From assembly GCF_000382185.1 (NCBI RefSeq), contig NZ_KB907784.1, forward strand, positions 62,001-126,000: 64,000 bases of DNA, written 5' to 3'. Under the pieces are notes generated by a model, which saw nothing but the letters and a program-made list of their open reading frames with translations, searched no databases and was not told the origin of the DNA. Below are positions 57,054 to 64,000 of the stretch, piece after piece (the first letter of the stretch is position 1; every line of letters begins with the position of its first letter). The position numbers and the translations under genes are program-made. Source of the DNA: Bordetella sp. FB-8. Lineage in GTDB: Bacteria; Pseudomonadota; Gammaproteobacteria; Burkholderiales; Burkholderiaceae_B.

Positions 57054-57932
57054 TCAGGCCGCGACGACGTCGACCGGCTGGCGGCTCATGAGCGCCATCA
57101 GACGGGCCAGTTCTTCACGCAACTGGCGACGATCGACCACCATGTCGATCGCGCCCTTCTGCAGCAGCAGTTCGGAACGCTGGAAGCCTTCTGGCAGCTT
57201 TTCACGCACGGTTTGTTCGATCACGCGCGGGCCGGCAAAGCCGATCAGCGCCTTGGGTTCGGCGATGACCACATCGCCCACGAAGGCGAAGCTGGCCGAT
57301 ACGCCGCCCATGGTGGGGTCGGTCAACACGCTGATGAAGGCCTGGCCAGCCTCGGCCAGGCGCGTGAGCATGGCGTTGGTCTTGGCCATCTGCATCAACG
57401 ACAACAGGCTTTCCTGCATACGCGCGCCGCCCGATGCTGCCACGCAGATGAAGGGCGTACGGCTGGCGATGGCGGCCTGCACGCCGCGCACAAAGCGCTC
57501 GCCCACCACCGAACCCATGGAACCGCCCATGAATTCGAACTCGAAGCAGGCGACGACCGCTGGCACATTGCGAATCGAGCCGCTCATCACCACCAGTGCA
57601 TCGGTCTCGCCCGTCTGCTTGACGGCCTCGGCAATACGTTCGGGATACTTGCGCGTGTCCTTGAACTTGAGCGTGTCGACCGAACGCGTGTTCGAGCCGA
57701 TTTCGATCCGGCCTTCCAGGTCCAGCAGCATGTCCAGCCGGGCCCGGGCGCCCACGCGCATGTGATGGTCGCACTTGGGACAGACGTGCAGGTTGGCGGC
57801 CAGGTCTTCGTTATAGAGCACCGATTCGCACGACGGACACTTGACCCACAGGCCTTCGGGCACGCGACGAGCGGCGTTCTCATTGCTGCCCTTGTTGATG
57901 CGCGGGGGCAGAAGCTTTTCGATCCAGCTCAT
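57054..57932 (-). CDS. accD: Acetyl-CoA carboxylase carboxyltransferase beta subunit
   Basis: A 292-residue protein with the four-Cys zinc ribbon ([12 protein letters not shown], then VCPKCDHHM) and crotonase-type core [19 protein letters not shown] and [12 protein letters not shown]. With AccA it makes malonyl-CoA, the start of fatty acid synthesis. It lies 30 bp after trpA, a typical betaproteobacterial linkage. Confidence 0.97.
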   Translation of the reverse strand: MSWIEKLLPPRINKGSNENAARRVPEGLWVKCPSCESVLYNEDLAANLHVCPKCDHHMRVGARARLDMLLDLEGRIEIGSNTRSVDTLKFKDTRKYPERIAEAVKQTGETDALVVMSGSIRNVPAVVACFEFEFMGGSMGSVVGERFVRGVQAAIASRTPFICVAASGGARMQESLLSLMQMAKTNAMLTRLAEAGQAFISVLTDPTMGGVSASFAFVGDVVIAEPKALIGFAGPRVIEQTVREKLPEGFQRSELLLQKGAIDMVVDRRQLREELARLMALMSRQPVDVVAA

Positions 57933-57962
57933 GTGTCTTATTCTCTTTGATGAAGCGCAGGT

Positions 57963-58820
57963 TCAGGCCGACGGCACAGCGGGTTTGCGGGCGGCGTCCA
58001 GCGCAGTGCGGATCGCGCTCAGCCATTGCCTGGCCGCAGCCGCCGCGACGCCAGCCTGCTCGCCGACCGGCGCGCAGGCCACGGCCTGCTCAATGGTTTC
58101 GATGAGTTTGGTGCCAATTACCACGGCATCCGCGTGGCGCGCCACGCGCACCGCGCTGTCGGCGTCGCGGATGCCAAAGCCAACACCCACGGGAATCTTC
58201 ACGTGCCGGCGGATCGCCTCCAGCCGCTTGGCCACGTCGTCGGTATTCAGGCTGGCCGAGCCGGTGGTGCCCTTGAGCGAGACATAGTAGACGTAGCCGC
58301 GCGCCATGCGGGCCACGGACTGGATGCGCGCCTCGGTCGAGGTCGGCGCCAGCAGGAAAATGGGATGGATGCCGTTGCGATCGAGCAGTTCGGCGAATTC
58401 GCCGGTTTCCTCGGGCGGACAGTCCACCACCAGAAGGCCGTCCACACCGGCCTCGCGGGCGCGCTGTGAAAATACGGCCTGCCCCATGCGTTCGATGGGG
58501 TTGGCATAACCCATGAGCACGATAGGCGTATGCGGATCGTCGCGGCGGAACTGCGCCACCAGGTCCAGCAGATGCGGCAGTGTCATGCCTCGCGCCAGTG
58601 CGCGCTCGACGGCGCGCTGGATGACGGGGCCGTCGGCCATGGGATCCGAAAACGGCACGCCCAGTTCGATGATGTCGGCGCCGGCCTGAACCAACGCATG
58701 CATCAAGGGCACGGTCGCATCCGGCGACGGGTCGCCAGCAGCAATATAGGGCACCAGCGCGACGCGGCCGGCATCGGCCAGTTGGCGCAGTGTGATATCG
58801 ATACGGTTCGCTTGTGTCAT
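57963..58820 (-). CDS. trpA: Tryptophan synthase alpha chain
   Basis: A 285-residue TIM barrel. Catalytic residues lie in [20 protein letters not shown] (Glu) and [10 protein letters not shown] (Asp); [11 protein letters not shown] binds phosphate. It cleaves indole glycerol phosphate and passes indole to TrpB. The ATG giving [14 protein letters not shown] is chosen, 10 bp after the trpB stop. Confidence 0.97.
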   Translation of the reverse strand: MTQANRIDITLRQLADAGRVALVPYIAAGDPSPDATVPLMHALVQAGADIIELGVPFSDPMADGPVIQRAVERALARGMTLPHLLDLVAQFRRDDPHTPIVLMGYANPIERMGQAVFSQRAREAGVDGLLVVDCPPEETGEFAELLDRNGIHPIFLLAPTSTEARIQSVARMARGYVYYVSLKGTTGSASLNTDDVAKRLEAIRRHVKIPVGVGFGIRDADSAVRVARHADAVVIGTKLIETIEQAVACAPVGEQAGVAAAAARQWLSAIRTALDAARKPAVPSA

Positions 58821-58830
58821 GCTGCCTGCC

Positions 58831-60030
58831 TCACAGTTCGATGCCCGCGCGCTCGGCGACGGTATGCATGTCCTTGTCGCCCCGCCCCGAAAGGTTGACC
58901 AGGATGATCTGGTCCTTGGGCAGCGTAGGGGCCATCTTGACCGCATGGGCGATGGCGTGCGAGGACTCCAGCGCGGGGATGATGCCCTCGATGCGGCAGC
59001 AGTGGTGAAAAGCCGCCAGGGCTTCGTCGTCGGTGATGTTGACGTACTGGGCGCGCCCGCTGTCGTTCAGCCAGGCGTGCTCGGGGCCGACGCCGGGATA
59101 GTCCAGGCCCGCGGACACGGAGTGGGATTCGATGATCTGGCCGCCGTCGTCCTGCATGAGATAGGTGCGGTTGCCGTGCAGCACGCCCACCTTGCCTGCG
59201 GCAATGGACGCTGCATGGCGTCCGGTCTGCATGCCCTCGCCAGCCGCCTCGACGCCGATCAGGCGCACGGACTCATAAGGGATATAGGGGTGGAAGATGC
59301 CGATGGCGTTGGAACCGCCGCCCACAGCCGCCAACACATAGTCGGGCTGGCGGCCGGCGGCCTCGGGCATCTGCGTCAGGCATTCCTTGCCGATGATGGT
59401 TTGGAAGTCGCGCACCATGCGCGGATAGGGGTCGGGGCCGGCCACCGTACCGATGATGTAGAAGGTGTTCTCGATGTTGGTGACCCAGTCGCGCATGGCC
59501 TCGTTGAGCGCGTCCTTCAAGGTGCGCGAGCCGGACTCGACCGGCACGACCTGGGCGCCCAACAGCTTCATGCGGTAGACGTTGGCTGCCTGGCGGCGCA
59601 CGTCTTCGCTGCCCATGTAGACCACGCACTCCATGCCATAGCGCGCTGCCACGGTGGCCGAGGCCACGCCGTGCTGGCCGGCGCCAGTCTCGGCGATGAC
59701 GCGGGTCTTGCCCATGCGGCGAGCCATCAGGGCCTGCCCGATGCAATTGTTGATCTTGTGCGCGCCGGTGTGGTTCAGGTCTTCGCGCTTGAACCAGATC
59801 TGGGCGCCGCCCAGTTCACGTGACCAGCGCTCGGCATGGTAGACGGGACTGGGACGGCCGACGTAGTGCTTCAGTTCATAATCATAGGCCTGAATGAAGG
59901 CAGGATCGACGCGGGCGTGGTCGTAAGCCGCACGCAGTTCGTCCAGGGCGTGCATCAGCGTTTCGGCCACGAACACGCCGCCGTAGGGGCCGAAATGGCC
60001 ACGCGAGTCGGGCAGGTCGTAAGGTTTCAC
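58831..60030 (-). CDS. trpB: Tryptophan synthase beta chain
   Basis: A 399-residue PLP enzyme. The PLP Lys is in [15 protein letters not shown], the phosphate loop is VGGGSNAIG and the Glu lies in [11 protein letters not shown]. It joins indole and serine to tryptophan. It heads a trpB-trpA-accD set; trpF is not present upstream, where argE lies 104 bp away. Confidence 0.97.
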   Translation of the reverse strand: MKPYDLPDSRGHFGPYGGVFVAETLMHALDELRAAYDHARVDPAFIQAYDYELKHYVGRPSPVYHAERWSRELGGAQIWFKREDLNHTGAHKINNCIGQALMARRMGKTRVIAETGAGQHGVASATVAARYGMECVVYMGSEDVRRQAANVYRMKLLGAQVVPVESGSRTLKDALNEAMRDWVTNIENTFYIIGTVAGPDPYPRMVRDFQTIIGKECLTQMPEAAGRQPDYVLAAVGGGSNAIGIFHPYIPYESVRLIGVEAAGEGMQTGRHAASIAAGKVGVLHGNRTYLMQDDGGQIIESHSVSAGLDYPGVGPEHAWLNDSGRAQYVNITDDEALAAFHHCCRIEGIIPALESSHAIAHAVKMAPTLPKDQIILVNLSGRGDKDMHTVAERAGIEL

Positions 60031-60134
60031 AACAAGTTCTCCACGAATTGGGCATTTTACCGCGTATGAGGCCGATCCTATTTCGCGAGGCGCCGCCGAT
60101 TGCAGGGCGGACGGACCCGCTGCGCCGCAGGGGC

Positions 60135-61286
60135 TTACAAGGATTGTCCCAGTCGGCGCAGGAAGCGTTCGCAGCCCTCGAGCTGGCTCAGTTCTATGAA
60201 TTCATTGGGCTTGTGCGCCTGCTGGATATCGCCGGGCCCACAGACCACCGCGGGGATGCCCACGCTCTGGAACAGGCCCGCTTCCGTGCCGTAGGCCACC
60301 TTGCGCACGGACCGGTCGGCGGTCAGGGCGCGGGCCAGCTGGGTGATGGCTTCTTCTTCCGTGGCGTCCAGGCCGGGCGCCGACGCGCCGGTATGGATGT
60401 CGATACGGGCATCGGCGTATTCGGCCTGCATGCGCGGCAGCAGTTCCTCGCGCACGTAGCGCTCGACCTGGGATTGGATCTGATCGGCAGGAATGCCGGG
60501 CAGATTGCGGAATTCATAATTGAACTCGCACAAGGCGGGAATGGTGTTGACCGCGATGCCGCCCCGGATCTGGTTCGTGGTCATGGTCGAGAACGGCACG
60601 TCGAAGAACGCGTCGTAGGGGCCTTGCGCCTTCATGGCATCGGCAATATCGCGGATGCGGCAGATGAGCCGGGCTGCGTATTCGATAGCGTTGCAACCCT
60701 GGGGCGTGAGCGAGGAGTGGGCCGCCTTGCCATGCACGCGGCAGTTAAAGAGATTCACGCCCTTGTGCGCCACCACCACCTGCATATTGGTCGGTTCGCC
60801 CACCACGCATCCGTCGGCCTTGATGCCGCGGCCCTGCAATTCGGCCAGCATCACGGGCGCGCCCACGCAACCCACTTCCTCGTCGTAGGAAAAGGCCAGG
60901 TGTATGGGCTTCTTGCGCGGCATGGCCAGGAATTCCGGCACCAGGGCCAGCGACGTGGCAATGAAGCTTTTCATGTCGGCGGTGCCCCGCCCGTAGAGAC
61001 GGCCGTCCTTCTCGGCGAGGACAAAAGGATCGGAATCCCAGTCTTGCCCGTCCACCGGCACCACGTCGGTGTGGCCCGACAGCACCACGCCGCCCTGCAC
61101 CGTGCCGTCGGCAGCCGGCAACGTGGCGAAGAGGTTGGCCTTGTCGCCGCTTTCGTTGTGGGCCAGCCACGATTGGACACCCTGGCCGCCAAGCCAGTCT
61201 CTGACGGTTTCGATGAGGGCCAGGTTGGAGTTGCGGCTGGTGGTGTCAATGCCTACCAGCGTGCTTAGCCAGGTACGGGTATCCAT
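60135..61286 (-). CDS. argE: Acetylornithine deacetylase
   Basis: A 383-residue M20-family deacetylase. Zinc ligands appear in [22 protein letters not shown] and the [11 protein letters not shown] segment with the catalytic Glu. [20 protein letters not shown] is typical for ArgE. It releases ornithine from N2-acetylornithine in arginine synthesis. A succinyl-diaminopimelate or other M20 role is less likely. Confidence 0.92.
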   Translation of the reverse strand: MDTRTWLSTLVGIDTTSRNSNLALIETVRDWLGGQGVQSWLAHNESGDKANLFATLPAADGTVQGGVVLSGHTDVVPVDGQDWDSDPFVLAEKDGRLYGRGTADMKSFIATSLALVPEFLAMPRKKPIHLAFSYDEEVGCVGAPVMLAELQGRGIKADGCVVGEPTNMQVVVAHKGVNLFNCRVHGKAAHSSLTPQGCNAIEYAARLICRIRDIADAMKAQGPYDAFFDVPFSTMTTNQIRGGIAVNTIPALCEFNYEFRNLPGIPADQIQSQVERYVREELLPRMQAEYADARIDIHTGASAPGLDATEEEAITQLARALTADRSVRKVAYGTEAGLFQSVGIPAVVCGPGDIQQAHKPNEFIELSQLEGCERFLRRLGQSL

Positions 61287-61475
61287 GCTAGGAATCCTTG
61301 GGGCGAAAAGTAGGAGTTTATAGGTTGCCGGGGGAATTGTTCGAGTTCTTGCGCCGCCGGAGCTGCCCTGCGCAATCCCGATGCCCGGCGCTGGAGGTGC
61401 CTGCGCTCGGACACCCCACGCTTCGGATTGCTGCGGTGTTCCCGGCTTGCGGCATCTGAGTTCATCCAGGAGCTG

Positions 61476-63686
61476 TCAGCGCCGCGTTGCCGAAATCGCG
61501 CCCGGAACGACGGCCAGCGCGTCCAGCGCGCGCTGCAGGGCCTGGCCGTCTCGCACTTCCACGGTGAACACCATGTGCGCCAGCGATTGCTTGCTCTGGG
61601 TGTTCACGCCCACCACGTTCAGGCGCAGCCGGGCAAAGACCTCGGACAAGTCGCGCAGCAGGCCCGGACGGTCGTGGGCGCGCACGCTTACGTCCACCGG
61701 ATAGAAGGTGTCGGCGGTATTGCCCCAACCCACGTCAATGATCCGTTCGGGCTCGCGCGCCGCCAGAGCCCGGTAGCTGGCGCAATCGGCGCGGTGGATG
61801 GACACGCCGCGCCCGCGCGTGACGAAACCGCGGATCGCGTCAGGCGGCGCGGGCCGGCAGCAGCGCGCCAACTGGGTCAGGAGCGACCCCACGCCCACCA
61901 CGAGCACGCCGCTCTTGCCGCTGGCCTCCGCACTTTCGGCGCTGCGCGTGAATTTGGGCACGTGCGGCGTGTCCTCGGCCGGCACCGGCTGCTGGAAAGC
62001 GTCGTCGATGTGGCGCAGGCTGAACTCTTCCTTGGCCACCGCCACGTACAGGTCGTCGGCGCGCGCGAAGCCCAGCGTCTGCGCCAGTTGCTCCAGGTTG
62101 ACAGCCGTCTTGCCCAGGCGCTGCAACTCCTTCTCCACCAGGGCCTGCCCCTGGGCGATGCGCTGCGCCAGCTCGATAGCGTTGAACCACATGCGCACCT
62201 TGCTGCGCGCGCGCGGGCTGGCCAGATAGCCCAGTTGAGGATTGAGCCAATCGCGCGAGGGGCCGCCCGACTTGGCCGCAACGATTTCCACTGTCTGGCC
62301 TGTGGCTAGACGCGTGTGCAGCGGCACCATCTGGCCGTCGATGCGCGCGCCGCGGCAGCGATGACCCAGGTCGGTGTGCAGGTGGTAGGCGAAATCGACC
62401 GGCGTGGACCCTTCGGGCAGCTCGATCACGCGCGCCTGCGGCGTGAGCACGTAGATGTGCCCACCCGTCTGAGCGGCCGCGGCGTCCTCCCGAGTATCCA
62501 GATCGCTGTTCCAGGCCAGCAGTTGACGCATCCACGATAGCTGCCGGTCGTAGTCGCTGGAGGCTGCCACCTGACCGCCCCTGGCCCCGGCCTCTTTGTA
62601 GCGCCAATGCGCGGCCATACCGTACTCGGCGAACTGGTGCATTTCGCGCGTGCGGATCTGCACTTCGAAGGGCCGCCCTTGGGCGTCAGTGACGACGGTG
62701 TGCAGCGAGCGGTAGCCGTTGGGCTTGGGACGCGAGATGTAGTCATCGAAAGCCTCAATCATCGGCATCCACATCTCGTGCACCAGGGCCAGCGCGGCAT
62801 AGCAGGCGCGCACGTCCCCGACGATCACGCGCAAGGCGCGCAAATCAAGGAGTTCGGAAAAATCCAGCCGCTTGATGCGCATCTTGTTCCAGATGCTGTA
62901 GATGTGCTTGGGCCGGCCGTAGACCTCGGCCTCGATGCCGGCCTGCTTCAGGGCCTGGCTCAGGCGTGCGACCGCGTCGGCGATGAAAGCCTCGCGCTCG
63001 GCCCGTTTTTCCTCGAGCAGGCGGGCGATCTGCTTGTAACGCTCGGGTTCGAGAAAACGGAAGGACAGGTCTTCGAGTTCCCACTTGACCTGCCAGATGC
63101 CCAGGCGATTGGCCAGCGGGGTGTACAGGTCCAGCGTTTCGCGCGCCAGCTCGGGCGGGCACAGCGTCCTGGTCTCGGCATGCCAGCGCAGCGTCTGCAG
63201 ACGCGAAGCCAGGCGCATCAGCACGATGCGCAGGTCGGCTGCCATGGCCAGCAGCATCTTGCGCTGCATTTCCTTCTGGTCGCCGGTCGCGGCCGTGATA
63301 TCGCTGGCCTGCCGGGCTGCGACATTCAGGCGCAGCAAGGCATGCGAGCCGGCCAGGAGCCTGGCGGTCTGCGCGCCGAATTCGACGGCGACGGGATCGT
63401 TGCGCGCGTTGCCGGCCGGCAAGGCATCGGACGGCAAGGCGGCCAACAAAGCGGCTGCGCGGGTGGAGGCGTCGGTTTGCAGGCCCGCCAGCAGGCGCAC
63501 GACGCCCGCGGCATGGCCGACCAGCGGTTCGCCGGTAAGCGCTTGCTGCGCCTGAAAGCGCGGTTCCGCCCAGGCGGCTGCCCGGGCCAGAAGCTGCACG
63601 CCATCCTCGTCCAGACCCGCGCCGGCCGCCTGCAGCCAGCTCGCGTCAAAAGGCGCGGCAAGCGGCGGGAAAGGCGAGGCGGACAT
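61476..63686 (-). CDS. relA: (p)ppGpp synthetase RelA
   Basis: A 736-residue RelA/SpoT-family enzyme. In the N-terminal hydrolase domain the usual HD pair is absent (AALLAALPSDA where ALLHDVVED is expected), so only synthesis is predicted. The synthetase domain has GRPKHIYSIWNKM and PKPNGYRSLHTVVTDAQGRP. TGS (YVLTPQARVIELPEGSTPVD) and a C-terminal ACT domain follow. It makes ppGpp in response to uncharged tRNA. The ATG giving MSASPFPPLAAPFD is chosen. No gene is seen in 61287-61475. Confidence 0.94.
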   Translation of the reverse strand: MSASPFPPLAAPFDASWLQAAGAGLDEDGVQLLARAAAWAEPRFQAQQALTGEPLVGHAAGVVRLLAGLQTDASTRAAALLAALPSDALPAGNARNDPVAVEFGAQTARLLAGSHALLRLNVAARQASDITAATGDQKEMQRKMLLAMAADLRIVLMRLASRLQTLRWHAETRTLCPPELARETLDLYTPLANRLGIWQVKWELEDLSFRFLEPERYKQIARLLEEKRAEREAFIADAVARLSQALKQAGIEAEVYGRPKHIYSIWNKMRIKRLDFSELLDLRALRVIVGDVRACYAALALVHEMWMPMIEAFDDYISRPKPNGYRSLHTVVTDAQGRPFEVQIRTREMHQFAEYGMAAHWRYKEAGARGGQVAASSDYDRQLSWMRQLLAWNSDLDTREDAAAAQTGGHIYVLTPQARVIELPEGSTPVDFAYHLHTDLGHRCRGARIDGQMVPLHTRLATGQTVEIVAAKSGGPSRDWLNPQLGYLASPRARSKVRMWFNAIELAQRIAQGQALVEKELQRLGKTAVNLEQLAQTLGFARADDLYVAVAKEEFSLRHIDDAFQQPVPAEDTPHVPKFTRSAESAEASGKSGVLVVGVGSLLTQLARCCRPAPPDAIRGFVTRGRGVSIHRADCASYRALAAREPERIIDVGWGNTADTFYPVDVSVRAHDRPGLLRDLSEVFARLRLNVVGVNTQSKQSLAHMVFTVEVRDGQALQRALDALAVVPGAISATRR

Positions 63687-63742
63687 GGTGAGATAGCTTA
63701 GAAAAAATGCAGCACAATTTAACACTCTACCGCAAAAAATAA

Positions 63743-63760
63743 GGCCGCCCGAAGGCGGCC
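63743..63760 (-). terminator. Terminator after the ridA-family gene
   Basis: Seven-base stem GGCCGCC/GGCGGCC with a CGAA loop, followed on the minus strand by TTATTTTTTG. Confidence 0.82.
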
Positions 63761-63784
63761 CTACACCGATCAGGGCCGGCGCAA

Positions 63785-64000
63785 TCAGACCGCGGCGGTG
63801 ACGACGATCTCGACCTTGATGTCGGGATTGGCCAGGCGCGCTTCGATGGTGGCGCGCGCGGGCGCTGCACCCTCTGCGACCCAGGCGTCCCAGGCCGTGT
63901 TCATGCCGGCGAACTCGGCGATATTGGCCACGAACACCTGCGCCATCAGGATGCGCGACTTGTCGCTGCCGACCTCGGCCAGCAACTGGTCGATGGTGGC
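63785..64000 (-). CDS. RidA/YjgF-family protein (3' part)
   Basis: The last 72 codons of a gene that runs out of the window. IDQLLAEVGSDKSRILMAQV, NTAWDAWVAEGAAPARATIE and LANPDIKVEIVVTAAV match the RidA family, which hydrolyses reactive enamine/imine intermediates made by PLP enzymes. This copy has ATIEARLANP where classical RidA has RxxVxVxxLP and is nearer the YER057c/UK114-like subgroup. Its 5' end is not seen. Confidence 0.85.
   Translation of the reverse strand, partial: ATIDQLLAEVGSDKSRILMAQVFVANIAEFAGMNTAWDAWVAEGAAPARATIEARLANPDIKVEIVVTAAV

Noticed and set aside
60031..60134. A trp leader peptide or attenuator before trpB
   Set aside because: No short ORF with Trp codons followed by alternative hairpins is visible in 104 bp.

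Overview
This is a GC-rich betaproteobacterial chromosome segment. Gene content and order resemble Alcaligenaceae (Bordetella/Achromobacter group): a lepB-rnc-era-recO block downstream of rpoE-rseA-rseB-mucD-lepA, a plsX-fabH-fabD-fabG-acpP-fabF cluster, trpB-trpA-accD, a PagL lipid A deacylase and ATGA-type gene overlaps throughout. The assignment rests on gene content and protein style, not on a search. I see no rRNA, tRNA, CRISPR array, complete insertion sequence or phage.

Layout. 1-3.7 kb: end of an amide/urea-type ABC uptake operon with a fused permease-ATPase. 3.9-6.5 kb: clpB. 6.7-16.5 kb: housekeeping and accessory genes (gamma-glutamylcyclotransferase-like protein, a secreted hydrolase-fold protein lacking its serine, ferredoxin, Nudix hydrolase, SbmA-type ABC exporter, split chromate transporter, slyX, yadGH-type ABC exporter, ohrR-ohr, GNAT). 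16.8-32.6 kb: one long leftward block running from yceD-rpmF through lipid synthesis (plsX-fabHDG-acpP-fabF), the sigma-E envelope stress system (rpoE-rseA-rseB-mucD), lepA-lepB and rnc-era-recO. 32.7-34.9 kb: maf, a tetrapyrrole-type methylase and amiD. 34.9-36.9 kb: a hipBA toxin-antitoxin module with an array of four operators. 37-43.2 kb: rne and rluC (divergent), a gph-type phosphatase and an aldo/keto reductase. 43.3-46.6 kb: an ECF sigma factor/NrsF anti-sigma locus with a Met/Lys-repeat secreted peptide and msrPQ. 46.6-56.3 kb: a sugar-use region (glk, zwf, LacI-type regulator, xylHGF importer, oprB-type porin) carrying a MITE-like element and a decayed TPP-enzyme gene. 56.3-64 kb: pagL, accD, trpA, trpB, argE, relA and the 3' part of a ridA-family gene.

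How parts work together. (i) The ECF sigma gene, the Met/Lys-repeat gene and msrPQ are each preceded by the same bipartite motif GTAACC-N16-CGAA, so the sigma factor appears to drive itself, a secreted repeat peptide and the periplasmic methionine sulfoxide repair system. (ii) The LacI-type regulator probably binds the 20-bp palindrome AATTGACAGCGCTGTCAATT, found only in the zwf/lacI divergent promoter and upstream of oprB; this would tie outer-membrane entry (OprB), import (XylFGH) and oxidation of glucose 6-phosphate (Zwf) into one regulon. (iii) hipBA is probably autoregulated through four CCTA-N6-TAGG palindromes spaced about three helical turns apart, one abutting the hipB start codon. 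(iv) ohrR and ohr each carry an AT-rich palindrome sharing CAAGCTATT, the likely OhrR operators.

Odd items worth checking: a 40-bp perfect palindrome inside rluC, a RecO lacking about 45-50 central residues, a Ser-to-Gly change at the nucleophile position of a hydrolase-fold protein, and in-frame 15-bp repeats inside HipA.
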